From SSF14 sp037045585 (lineage in GTDB: Bacteria > Actinomycetota > Acidimicrobiia > Acidimicrobiales > Microtrichaceae), in NCBI GenBank assembly GCA_037045585.1, contig JBAOIR010000021.1:91253-155252 (forward strand): a stretch of 64,000 nucleotides of DNA, read 5' to 3'. A program made the position numbers and the translations under genes. Below the pieces are notes generated by a model, which saw nothing but the letters and a program-made list of their open reading frames with translations, searched no databases and had not been told where the DNA came from. Position 1 is the stretch's first letter, and the number at the start of each line of letters is the position of its first letter. This document shows positions 8,831-17,229 of this stretch, piece after piece.

Positions 8831-9994
8831 CGCGGACGTGAGCGCGGCGGTCTGGCCCGCCATCCGGCTCACGAGGAGCAGCCCGGCGAACGCACCGACC
8901 GCGGCGACGGCAAAGGCCGGGCGGTACGACGAGATCGCAACGACGGCACCGAGCAGCACCGGGCCCAGGCCGTTGGCCAGGTCGAACGCGAGCGAGAACG
9001 TGCCGACGGCCTGGCCCCGCTCGTTCTCCGGCACGTCCGCCACGACGGCGGACATGAGGGCTGGGAACAGCAACGACATGCCGAGCGCGAGGCCGAACGT
9101 GGCGATCCACAACCCCGGCGCGGCACCCCACGCCGCCATGATCGCCCCGGCACCGCCGAGCAGGCACAGCGCGATCGTCGACGCCCGTCGCCAACCGAGC
9201 CGGTCGGGTGCCTTGGCCGCGACGATGCGGATCACGAGCACCAGCCCGCCGTACAACAAGAGCAGGGGAGCGACGTCGTCGATGCCGATCTTCGGGCCGT
9301 ACAACGAGACGTAGGTGCTGAACCCGACGAAGGGGAGCAGGCCCAGGAGCAGGATGCCTCCCGGCGCGACGGCCGCAGGGTGGAACAGCCGGAATGGCTG
9401 GGGGTCGGCCGGCGCAGCCGACGGGGTGAAGAACCCGAGTGCGCTGGCGATGAGTGCCGAGATGCCGGACGCGATGAACAACGGCTGATAGTCGTGCCCG
9501 TCGACCAGTGCTTCGCCGACGAGCGGGCCGAACGCCAGACCGGCGTACAGGGCGACCGAGAAGTACGACGCTGCCTCACCACGACGAGCTTCGGGTGCCA
9601 TGTCCTGGATGGCCGTCGCCGCGCCCACCCACATCGCCGCCTCGCCGACCCCGGTCACGAACCGCAGCACGAGGAGCGTCGTGAGCGAGTCGACGAAGGT
9701 GTACCCCAACACCGAGATGCCGACGAGGAACGAGCCGCCGACGATGAGGATGCGCCGGCCTCGCAGGTCGCCGAGCCGACCGGCGAACGGCCGCAGGATC
9801 GCGGCGGCAATCGCGAACGTACCGATGCCGAACCCGACGGCGACACTGCTTCCGCCGAGCTCCTCCTCGATGAACCGGGGCAGTGTCGGGAGCAGCGACC
9901 CGAGCGACATGAAGTACGCGAACGTCGACAGGGTGATCGCGATGAACGTCGGGGTGATCAGTCGCTCGGTCGGGTCGTCCATCCGGGGCAACAA
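8780..9994 (-). CDS. MFS transporter
   Basis: A 404-residue major-facilitator protein with about twelve hydrophobic segments. The N-terminal half has PTFIAITLSTFAYFMSLGSL and the loop 2-3 motif GRLGDLRGRR; motif C-like Gly-rich helices follow. It resembles the MFS_1 sugar/drug exporter group, not the MFS_3 exporter at 2473. A start five residues downstream (ATG at 9982) is equally possible. The 3' end runs into the repeated hairpin arms shared with the convergent PPOX gene. Some 50 bases upstream of the start the sequence changes composition abruptly, so its promoter may be cut off by the junction. Confidence 0.9.
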   Translation of the reverse strand: MLPRMDDPTERLITPTFIAITLSTFAYFMSLGSLLPTLPRFIEEELGGSSVAVGFGIGTFAIAAAILRPFAGRLGDLRGRRILIVGGSFLVGISVLGYTFVDSLTTLLVLRFVTGVGEAAMWVGAATAIQDMAPEARRGEAASYFSVALYAGLAFGPLVGEALVDGHDYQPLFIASGISALIASALGFFTPSAAPADPQPFRLFHPAAVAPGGILLLGLLPFVGFSTYVSLYGPKIGIDDVAPLLLLYGGLVLVIRIVAAKAPDRLGWRRASTIALCLLGGAGAIMAAWGAAPGLWIATFGLALGMSLLFPALMSAVVADVPENERGQAVGTFSLAFDLANGLGPVLLGAVVAISSYRPAFAVAAVGAFAGLLLVSRMAGQTAALTSAGIPHGSTVEDSVHPPT

Positions 9995-10039
9995 CGTCGA
10001 GGGTCGTCGACGAATTCCGCCGCAGGTGTCACATCACCC

Positions 10040-10060
10040 GATCGGGGATCCATAAACAAT
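10040..10060. other. junction 1: actinobacterial-type to Chloroflexi-type DNA
   Basis: Up to about 10,048 the sequence is strongly GC-rich; from about 10,050 it becomes AT-rich and stays so in both spacer and coding DNA. The change falls next to a GGATCC hexamer. No gene is visibly cut on either side: the MFS start lies upstream and the next minus-strand gene ends naturally at 10,101. There are no insertion-sequence ends or direct repeats that I can see. Confidence 0.75.
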
Positions 10061-10100
10061 ATGGGTCAGGACTTATTGTTTTAAGCGTAAAAATGATTGA

Positions 10101-11671
10101 TTACTTCTCAAATAAAAATATGATCTTGTTATCGGGGGTTAAATTATTTGGCAATAAATTTCTGTTTCTTGAAACAATATAATCAGCCGCGTTTTTAGAC
10201 GAAAGATATTGTTCACTAAAATAAAACCCGGGCGGGAACGGTCCATACGGAATTACTTCAGCCATATTTACATTATTTCCTTTTCCGTCTATCTTTTCGA
10301 GAATATGGTCAAGGTCATATACATAAGCATCGGCCTGCCCTGCGTTATTTTCATGCCAGTCTCGTGTTTGAACAACATTTGAAATATAAATGGCCAGACC
10401 TGCTATGAGTAGAAGCGTTGACACTATTTTTGAGGAATTTAGCGTTGTAAATATTGATATGAAAAACACCAGCGGAATACCAATATAGTACATGGCTGTG
10501 TAATCGTGAAATGCGGCCAGATTCCTAAGTGGGAAGAGCCAGACGAAACCTGATAACGTCAGAATCAAGTAGATCATCCTTCTGTCGGCCGTTTGTTTCC
10601 AGATGGTGATTCCAATGGCTGCGATCATAATTCCCAGCAGGAACAGGTTCCCTGCATATCCCATGGGCATCTCTTTTACAGGGAACGACCACTGAATAAT
10701 TCTATTTACCTGACTTTCTACAAAACTTGGAAAATTGATAACATCTTCATTTTCCTGATTGAACTTTGGGTTGAGGGATAATCTGTATCTGGCGCTTTGT
10801 AAAATACTGGTCTGTACAATAGATACATTTCTTGTGTGTGCTTCAATGATCACGTTGTAAGTTAAGAGGCTTCCGCCCCAGGCAATTGCAAGCACTACCA
10901 GAAGAAATGCCGGGTGCCTGAATATGCTTTTGACCTTTTCTTAATATCCACACCCTTGATTTTGAGTATCATAAATGCTTCGAACGCGAGCCATAACATC
11001 AAAATGGAATAGGATGCGTATCCCCGTCCCAGCCCGATTGCGATAAATGTTGAAACATATAACAGTGTCTTCACGCCGTCAAATTTGTACAAGGCGAGGG
11101 CATAGATCAGAAGCAAAAAGCCGAACAGGGCAGGCTGATCGAAATGAACCATGTCTTTATACCAAAGTAAATAGGGATTGGAAAATACCAGCAATGCTAT
11201 GGCTAGCGATAGCGGCTTGTTGTTGATCAATTTATCCACTATTAAAAAGGCAAGGATCAGGGTTCCTAGAAAAATAAAATCCATCACCTGTCGGGCGAGG
11301 TGCAATTTTTCAGCCAGTGTGTCGCTGAGAGATAATATGCGATTGAACACTGCGCTGAAAAAAACAGGGTAACGGTCAAAATACTCATAATGAAAATTGT
11401 TTTGGTCATCTCTGGATGCCAGCGCGTAACCCACAAAATAATTTTCTGGCGTTGCCTTGCTGATGATGGCCAATGTATTTGCAGTTACCCAGCCATGATG
11501 GTTGGGCTGTTGATCGTCGTAACCGCCTTCCAGACCAATAACTTTGCTTTGAAAGATGAAGGTTGTAGCTGCAATAATTAATATAGCAACGTAGCAAAGA
11601 ATTTGCAGTGAATTATTCCCTGCGTAACTTTTAATGGTGGAGAGAAGAATGGGGGTGTTTTTCTTAAGCAT
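10101..11671 (-). CDS. polytopic membrane protein, GT-C-like, frameshifted
   Basis: One gene in two frames, about 523 residues. The first part starts at the ATG at 11671 and runs to KIKGVDIKKRSK; the second resumes as IFRHPAFLLVVLAIAWGGSLL and continues to 10101. The slip lies near 10,922-10,934 in an AAAAG tract. Early residues GGYDDQQPNHHGW, directly after the first membrane helix, have the acidic loop layout of GT-C/GT39 lipid-linked sugar transferases, followed by multiple helices and a soluble C-terminal domain. The function is probably a membrane glycosyltransferase, but family assignment is tentative. It is the first gene of block 2 and is separated from the glycan cluster by a lipoprotein gene. 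Confidence 0.68.
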
Positions 11672-11969
11672 TTTAGATGACCTGATTTCTTGGATGTTTA
11701 TTTGGAGATAGATGTTTGATGATTTACTAAAATAGATTTTGCCTGCCAAAACAAAAAGGGAAATTCCCCAAAAGTTTTAATCAGGTAAATAACTTGTGAC
11801 CATCGGTGTGTAAAAGCGTCTCGCGGCTGTCCTGCAAAAAAACACCTTAAAAGAGGTCATGAACAAGCCTATAATTTCGAGAGTATAACACAGGCAAATT
11901 GAAGCCTAATAATAAATGTTTTGGTTCTTATAGTACCTTTGTGGTAAAAATATCCCTAAGGAGAAAAAA

Positions 11970-12557
11970 ATGAAGATAAAGTTTCTTTTTATTATTTCCA
12001 TGCTGATCGTTATGGCATTGTCCGCCTGCGGCCCGGCTCCCACACCAACATTAACGGTTGAAGACTTGCAGGGCACAGCCGCCGCCAATGCATGGCTCGC
12101 CGTCACACAGACCCAGGCCGCACTGCCTACGGCAACAGCAACACCAGTCCCGCCGACTGCAACAAATACCATTGCGCCGCTGCCTACATTTACATTCGTC
12201 CCGACCTTTGTGCCCGCGACAGCCGTCAACACGGAGAGCGCCTGTAACCAACCACCCCCGGTGGTATCAAAAGGCGTGCTGGTGCCGGTAAAATTTGTGA
12301 ATGTATCCGGCGGAAATGTTAATCTTTCTTTTGGAATGAATTCCCCCAATGTGCATGGCGAATGTGTTACCTACTCTTACACAATGGGAGAATTTGATAC
12401 TGCCGTCGTCAAAGTGCTGGCGGGATGTTACTGGGCGTATGCGTGGGTCGATGGAAGCAGTCCTTCCACGGCACAGACTCTTGAAAATTTATGCGTCAGC
12501 GATCCAAACGCAGAGCCGGATATTGTGATCGGCACCGAAGTGATCGCATTCAAATAA
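11970..12557 (+). CDS. Thr/Pro-rich lipoprotein
   Basis: A 195-residue lipoprotein. The leader KIKFLFIISMLIVMALSAC has a textbook lipobox (LSAC, Cys about 20). A low-complexity linker of Thr, Pro and Ala (TATATPVPPTATNT) follows to about residue 85, then a compact C-terminal domain with five Cys and several Trp/Tyr. The linker style is shared with the lipoproteins at 54,805-58,756, a habit of Anaerolineae. The C-terminal domain is not one I recognise. A good AAGGAG site (GGAG at 11961) precedes the ATG. The 220 bases upstream hold no gene. Confidence 0.85.
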   Translation: MKIKFLFIISMLIVMALSACGPAPTPTLTVEDLQGTAAANAWLAVTQTQAALPTATATPVPPTATNTIAPLPTFTFVPTFVPATAVNTESACNQPPPVVSKGVLVPVKFVNVSGGNVNLSFGMNSPNVHGECVTYSYTMGEFDTAVVKVLAGCYWAYAWVDGSSPSTAQTLENLCVSDPNAEPDIVIGTEVIAFK

Positions 12558-12567
12558 ATTCTGATCG

Positions 12568-13025
12568 GTGGATATTGTGACCGGACAAAAAAGCATGTTC
12601 CTGTTTTACTTTTCGATCACGCTGGCGATCTGTTCCAGCGCGCTGTATCACTTTAGTGCCAAGAGTGTCCCATCGAACATTAACTTCGCCATTTCCCTGC
12701 TTGTGACGTATGCGGTCGCGCTCGGCATCACATTGATCGTCGCGCTTCTTTTCCCCGCCGACAATGGATTCGCCTCCGAGTTAAGAATCTCAACTGGGCC
12801 AGTTTCCTGCTGGCCGTTGCCGTGGTCGGAATCGAATTCGGCTTCCTGCTCGTCTATCGCGCCGGCTGGAATCTCGGCGTGGCCGCCGTGTTGACCAATG
12901 TAGTCGCTTCGCTGATCCTCGTCCCTGTGGCGATCTTCGTCTTCAAAGATAAATTAAGCTGGGTCAATATCACTGGCATCCTGGTTTGTTTTGCAGGGCT
13001 GGTGATGTTGAACTGGAAAAGATAA
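12568..13025 (+). CDS. small EamA/DMT-type membrane protein, frameshifted
   Basis: One gene in two frames. It starts with GTG at 12568 (an ATG at 12595 is an alternative), reads FYFSITLAICSSALYHFSAK, then slips one base near 12,780-12,788 and resumes as NWASFLLAVAVVGIEFGFLL to the end FAGLVMLNWKR. Four membrane helices and the last motif (VNITGILVCFAGLVML) match the C-terminal half of drug/metabolite (EamA, SMR-like) transporters. Half-size DMT proteins usually act as homodimers. No substrate can be named. The sulfotransferase gene follows 18 bases later. Confidence 0.72.
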
Positions 13026-13043
13026 TCTGGAGTTTCGATAATC

Positions 13044-14072
13044 ATGTTTTCTCGTTTCAAAACCGCGGCTCGCATCCTCATCAAGGGTGACCCAAAAAAG
13101 AACAAGCGCAATCCCATCCCGGCCATCACACTTGAAGAAGTGGCGGAGATCAAACAATTCTTTCCGCGCGAGAAGTTCTTTATTTTCGGCCACGCCCGCT
13201 CAGGGACAACGCTTCTGATGCGTCTTGCGCGCATCCATCCCGAAGTGCATTGCAATTATCAGGCGCACTTCTTCACCCGTCGGCCGCTACTTAAGTCACT
13301 GGTGGATACGCCCGAAGCCGAAGAATGGCTGACCCGCAAATCGAACCGCTGGAATCAGGGACAGGATTTATCTCCGCTTGTCTTGCGCTCCGCTGCCGAT
13401 TTTATTCTGGAGCGTGATGCCGCCCGCGAAGGGAAAATGATCGTCGGTGACAAGAGCCCTTCGTCCACGATCCACGGGCAGGCTGTGCGCGATATGCACG
13501 CGGTGTATCCTGATGCGAAACTCGTCTACATTGTCCGCGATGGACGTGATGTGTTGATCTCGGAACGCTTCCGTAATTTTGTAGAAGAATCAAAATTCCT
13601 GAGCGCGGAAGATAAACGCATTATCGAAGATTTACGCAAGGACCAGACCCCGTTCACGAATGGCACACGCTCGATCTTCACCGAGTCATTTATCCGCCGA
13701 GTGGCCAAAGGCTGGGTTTTAAATTTAAAAGAAACCGAAGACGAAGCCCGTAGATTATTCGGCGATCATTATTTTGGAATGCGTTACGAAGATCTGCTTT
13801 CCGTCCCGTTTGATGAGATGAGCAAACTGTGGAACTTCCTCGGCGTGAAAACTGTCCACGCGGAATTGGGGGAGAAGATCAAAGCCGAAATGTCGTCGAA
13901 TCCCGATGAGGAGTGGCAGGCCAAAAGGAATGAAGGAATCGCGTCCTTCCTCCCCAAAGGTCAGGCCGGAAATTGGTCACGGCTTTTCACGGAGAAAGAT
14001 AAATCCGTTTTCAAAGAAGTCGCGGGCGAGATGCTGGTTCGATGGAAATATGAAAAAGATTTAAATTGGTAA
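13044..14072 (+). CDS. sulfotransferase family protein
   Basis: A 342-residue PAPS-dependent sulfotransferase-fold protein. The 5'-phosphosulfate loop is GHARSGTTLL at residues 49-58. The 3'-phosphate-binding segment is VYIVRDGRDVLIS near residue 160, with the conserved Arg and Ser. The C-terminal GQAGNWSRLF resembles the RKGxxGDWK motif that contacts the cofactor. No signal peptide or membrane helix is present, so it works in the cytoplasm, probably on a lipid-linked sugar or other small acceptor. It is the first of five such genes in this block; the PAPS-making enzyme is 3 kb downstream. Confidence 0.9.
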   Translation: MFSRFKTAARILIKGDPKKNKRNPIPAITLEEVAEIKQFFPREKFFIFGHARSGTTLLMRLARIHPEVHCNYQAHFFTRRPLLKSLVDTPEAEEWLTRKSNRWNQGQDLSPLVLRSAADFILERDAAREGKMIVGDKSPSSTIHGQAVRDMHAVYPDAKLVYIVRDGRDVLISERFRNFVEESKFLSAEDKRIIEDLRKDQTPFTNGTRSIFTESFIRRVAKGWVLNLKETEDEARRLFGDHYFGMRYEDLLSVPFDEMSKLWNFLGVKTVHAELGEKIKAEMSSNPDEEWQAKRNEGIASFLPKGQAGNWSRLFTEKDKSVFKEVAGEMLVRWKYEKDLNW

Positions 14073-14078
14073 TCAATC

Positions 14079-14161
14079 GTAGGGGCGACCCTTGTGGTCG
14101 CCCAATGGTTGCAATCCGGTTTTTATACAACAAAAAGGGCGGGGACAAGCCCCGCCCCTAC
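14079..14161. repeat. two-hairpin palindromic element, family 2
   Basis: An 83-base element with perfect 9-base inverted ends, GTAGGGGCG (14079-14087) and CGCCCCTAC (14153-14161). Inside are two hairpins: GGGCGACC...GTCGCCC and GGGCGGGG-ACAA-GCCCCGCCC. It fills almost the whole spacer between the sulfotransferase and the oxidoreductase and could end transcription of the former. Confidence 0.8.
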
Positions 14162-14172
14162 AGGAAATCAAA

Positions 14173-15199
14173 ATGAAATTTCTCATTGCCGGACTCGGCT
14201 CCATTGGACGCCGTCATTTTCGAAATTTGATCGCGCTTGGGTGAAAAAGATATTGTGCTGCTGCGTTCGCATCGCGCCACATTATCAGATGATGAACTCG
14301 CGGGCTATCCCGTTGAGACCGATCTGCACGAAGCGTTGAAGAAACACAAACCTGACGCGGTGATCGTTGCGAATCCAACGGCGCTGCATTTGGATGTTGC
14401 GATTCCTGCGGCGGAAGCGGGCTGTCATATTTTGCTTGAGAAACCCGTGTCGCATTCACTCGAGCGATTGGATGAATTGCAAAACGCCGCGCAAAAAAGT
14501 GGAAGCAGGATTCTCGTCGGCTTTCAGTTTCGCTATCATCCCACGCTCAACAAGGCGCGTGAATTAATTCAAGCGGGCACACTGGGCAAGGTGTTAACTG
14601 TCCATGTGCGCTGGGGTGAGTATCTGCCCAACTGGCATCCGTGGGAAGATTATCGTCAGAGCTATGCCGCGCGCGCGGATCTCGGCGGCGGCGTGATCGT
14701 CACGCTCACACATCCGCTGGATTATTTGCGTTTTATTCTGGGCGATGTGAATTCGCTCTGGTCTTTCAACGAACATCTTTCATCGCTTGAGATGGATGTT
14801 GAAGATGTGGCCGAGATCGGTTTAAAGTTTTCCAGCGGCGCAATTGGCGGCGTGCATATTAATTATTTCCAACGCCCGCCTGTGCATCGTTTGGAAATTG
14901 TCGGGACGGACGGCACTTTAAAATGGGACAACACCGACGGCATTCTGCACCTTCAAAAAATGCCCGCTCCCTTCGGTTCCTATTCAGATCTGCCGCCTGC
15001 TCCTGTTTCTGAATCATTTTCCCCGCCTGAAGGATTCGAGCGTAATCAATTGTTCATCGCGCAGACAAAACACTTTATTGATATTGTTCGCGGAGATGCG
15101 CAACCCGTATGCGATTTGAACGACGGCATACAAGCTTTAAGAATGGCGCTCGCGGCGTATGAATCTCAAAAGACTGAAAAGCTGGTTAAGCTAAGCTAG
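14173..15199 (+). CDS. Gfo/Idh/MocA-type oxidoreductase, frameshifted
   Basis: An NAD(P)-dependent sugar-type dehydrogenase in two frames. The ATG at 14173 gives FLIAGLGSIGRRHFRNLIALG, the Rossmann GxGxxG motif; an extra base near 14,237-14,245 (GGGTGAAAAAG) puts the rest, EKDIVLLRSHRATLS onward, in the next frame to 15199. The EKPVSHS motif supplies the catalytic Lys region, and the C-terminal domain ends in ALRMALAAYESQKTEK. Family members oxidise or epimerise nucleotide sugars and inositols. In a glycan locus a nucleotide-sugar substrate is the likely guess. Total length without the slip would be about 341 residues, normal for the family. Confidence 0.88.
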
Positions 15200-15207
15200 A
15201 AAACAAC

Positions 15208-15280
15208 AGGAGTGCGGACTTCAGTCCGCGCTTTGTGTTTACATCTTCACGATTGCAACGCGGACTAAAGTCCGCGATCC
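15208..15280. repeat. two-hairpin palindromic element, family 1
   Basis: GGAGT at 15209 opens the element, followed by GCGGACT-TC-AGTCCGC and, after 28 bases, CGCGGACT-AA-AGTCCGCG. The same hairpin sequence recurs at 41,906-41,928 and 53,739-53,790. Confidence 0.75.
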
Positions 15281-15296
15281 GGATTGCGAGTGTATA

Positions 15297-15330
15297 AAAA
15301 AGAGCGATGGTCAAAACCCATCGCTCTTTT
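15297..15330. terminator. bidirectional rho-independent terminator
   Basis: The stem AGAGCGATGG pairs with CCATCGCTCT around a 7-base loop. It is preceded by an A-run and followed by TTTT, so it can stop transcription of the oxidoreductase gene and of the convergent membrane-protein gene. Confidence 0.85.
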
Positions 15331-15334
15331 TATT

Positions 15335-15407
15335 ACCACAAAGACACAAAGCCTCGAAGACTCGAAGAAAAAAACTTAGTGTCTTTGTGATTTTGTGTCT
15401 TTGTGGT
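15335..15407. repeat. inverted repeat of the ACCACAAAG type
   Basis: ACCACAAAGACACAAA (15335-15350) is exactly complementary to TTTGTGTCTTTGTGGT (15392-15407), a 16-base perfect inverted repeat around 41 bases. Relatives with ACCGCAGAG or CCACAGAT ends occur at 23,676 and 28,078. Confidence 0.75.
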
Positions 15408-15450
15408 CTACAACGCTTTACTTATACAAGATGTCTATTTTATTACCACT

Positions 15451-17040
15451 TTATCCCAATAGAATATTGGGCGAGTTTTTTAGCAGATACACTTTGATTC
15501 CCTCCCCGATGACCGCATAGACATAATCTTTTTCCAAATAGGGCGCGGCTTCTGCGTTTGTCCCTTCCCAGATCGAGACGATCACATCGGGTTTGAGTTC
15601 GCCGAAGGTGTAGGCGTAGTCCCATTTCATGTGACCGGGCCGCATGGACGGTACATCCACGATGCTCATCGGCGTGCGTACGTTTTGATGCGCGATGTAG
15701 GGGTCTGCCTTGCCGAGGATGTCAATCGCGTAGCGGTCGGGCAATAAATAGGGGATCGTCCCTGCGCCGATCACTGCCACCGATGCGCCGGGCGTGGTGA
15801 CATTTTCGATCGAAAGCGCAACTTGTAAATTACGGTCACTGCCTGCCACATAATCGGGGCGGCGCGCAAAGTTCCAGCGTTCTATGGATTTCCACTCGCC
15901 GATCAGGGCGTTGAAGTTGAGAATGGAGAACACAAAAAGGACTACGAAGACCGCACGCCATAGTATTCCATAAACTTTTATTTCAAACTTATTCGTAATA
16001 AATTGATTTACTGCTTTCTTAAGCAGTTCGGCCACAGCCCAGCTAAAGGTGATAAAGAAGACCGGCATGGCGATCACAATGTAGCGATTCGCTCCGCCGT
16101 GATTCTCCCAGGCATCGCCGCCCACATAAACAGAGTAGGCGATCTGTCCGGTGAGGATGAGGGCCAGCAGGGTCACTTTCCAGTCACGGCGGAAGAGGAA
16201 GAGCGTGAAAGGCAGCAGGATCAGCGCCCAGTTTGAATAATAGGCAAAGTGGATCAGCGCGTACAGTCCGCGCAGGAGGCGCAGGGTCAGCGGCCAGCCT
16301 TCCACTTTTAGGTAGTAGGTGTTTGGGAGGAGTGCGCCGTAATATAAATAACGTGCAAGGGTTTGCCCGCCTAATGAGAGGATGAGCAGTCCCAGCCCCC
16401 AGATCAGGTGTTGTTTGCGGTTTTCTTTCTGTGTGATGAACAAGACTGCGAAGATGACAAGATAGGGGACCGCCATGTCAAAGCGGACGAAGGTTGAAAG
16501 GGCGAGCAAAATATAAATTGAAATCGCGAAACGATTGCCGTTCTTCAAGATCAGCCAGATGACCGCGGTTAACATCAGAACCAGCAGACTCACTTCCATG
16601 CCGAGCAATCCATAAGAGTTGAGCGGCGCGTAGAACGCTGTCAATGCTACAGCGGCGAGCATGACGAAGAGGTCGTTTGTAAAATGTTCGGTAATCTTTT
16701 TAACGAGGAACAGGTTGAGGGTTAGGAAAGATGCGCCAATGATCTGTATCACAAGGCTGGTTTGATTTAATCCGATTGGCAGAAGATGCACGAGCGCCAT
16801 GATTCCCACCCAAAGCGGATTGGTGAAACCTTCGACGTGTTCGCCGGCATTCCAAACCGGGCCGAGACCGTGCGCGAGATTATAGGCATAGCGCATTGAG
16901 ATCATGGCGTCGTCGAAGAGTACGTAATAGGTTGTGCCGCCGATCAAAAAACTGGTGGCGATAATGTAACGATAGATATAATAAATGTAGCCGATGACGA
17001 TCAGGCCGAAAGAAAAGTTGCGCAGATATTTGGAATTCAT
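15451..17040 (-). CDS. polytopic GT-C-like glycosyltransferase
   Basis: A 529-residue protein with about twelve membrane helices. After the first helix it has YVLFDDAMISMRYAYNLAHG and then VEGFTNPLW, the conserved DD loop and following motif of a GT-C subfamily that transfers sugars from polyprenyl phosphate (arabinosyl/mannosyltransferase-like proteins). The C-terminal third (VAVIGAGTIPYLLPDRYAIDILG) is a soluble extracytoplasmic domain. It points away from the neighbouring genes and converges on the oxidoreductase, with a shared terminator between them. The donor sugar cannot be told. Its upstream region is shared divergently with the ATP sulfurylase gene (190 bases). Confidence 0.82.
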   Translation of the reverse strand: MNSKYLRNFSFGLIVIGYIYYIYRYIIATSFLIGGTTYYVLFDDAMISMRYAYNLAHGLGPVWNAGEHVEGFTNPLWVGIMALVHLLPIGLNQTSLVIQIIGASFLTLNLFLVKKITEHFTNDLFVMLAAVALTAFYAPLNSYGLLGMEVSLLVLMLTAVIWLILKNGNRFAISIYILLALSTFVRFDMAVPYLVIFAVLFITQKENRKQHLIWGLGLLILSLGGQTLARYLYYGALLPNTYYLKVEGWPLTLRLLRGLYALIHFAYYSNWALILLPFTLFLFRRDWKVTLLALILTGQIAYSVYVGGDAWENHGGANRYIVIAMPVFFITFSWAVAELLKKAVNQFITNKFEIKVYGILWRAVFVVLFVFSILNFNALIGEWKSIERWNFARRPDYVAGSDRNLQVALSIENVTTPGASVAVIGAGTIPYLLPDRYAIDILGKADPYIAHQNVRTPMSIVDVPSMRPGHMKWDYAYTFGELKPDVIVSIWEGTNAEAAPYLEKDYVYAVIGEGIKVYLLKNSPNILLG

Positions 17041-17105
17041 GATTGGGATTATATCTCAGCCAGCCGAATTGAGACTTCAACTAATTTTGAGGAAACCAAA
17101 ATTCA

Positions 17106-17128
17106 TTGACTGAATTTTGGAGTATAAT
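17106..17128 (+). promoter_or_regulatory. candidate promoter for the PAPS synthase gene
   Basis: A perfect TATAAT lies at 17123-17128. A TTGACT lies only 11 bases upstream, too close to be its normal -35 partner, so only the -10 box is convincing. A start there gives an untranslated leader of about 95 bases before the ATG at 17230, which is preceded by GGAG. Confidence 0.4.
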
Positions 17129-17229
17129 TTGCGCTTGTGTTTGGAAAATAATCAAACTTTGGATGTCTATTTAGATGGAAAGACTCCGAAAAGACTTCCG
17201 AAGTTATACTTTTTATGGAGTGAAAAAAA

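Noticed and set aside
8819..10084. Plus-strand reading of 421 codons opposite the MFS gene
   Set aside because: Composition is Arg/Glu/Gln-rich and charged throughout; it is the shadow of the transporter's helices. It also crosses junction 1.
17106..17128. TTGACT-TATAAT as a complete sigma-70 promoter
   Set aside because: The spacing is only 11 bases, outside the workable 15-19 range, so only the -10 box is retained as a weak candidate.
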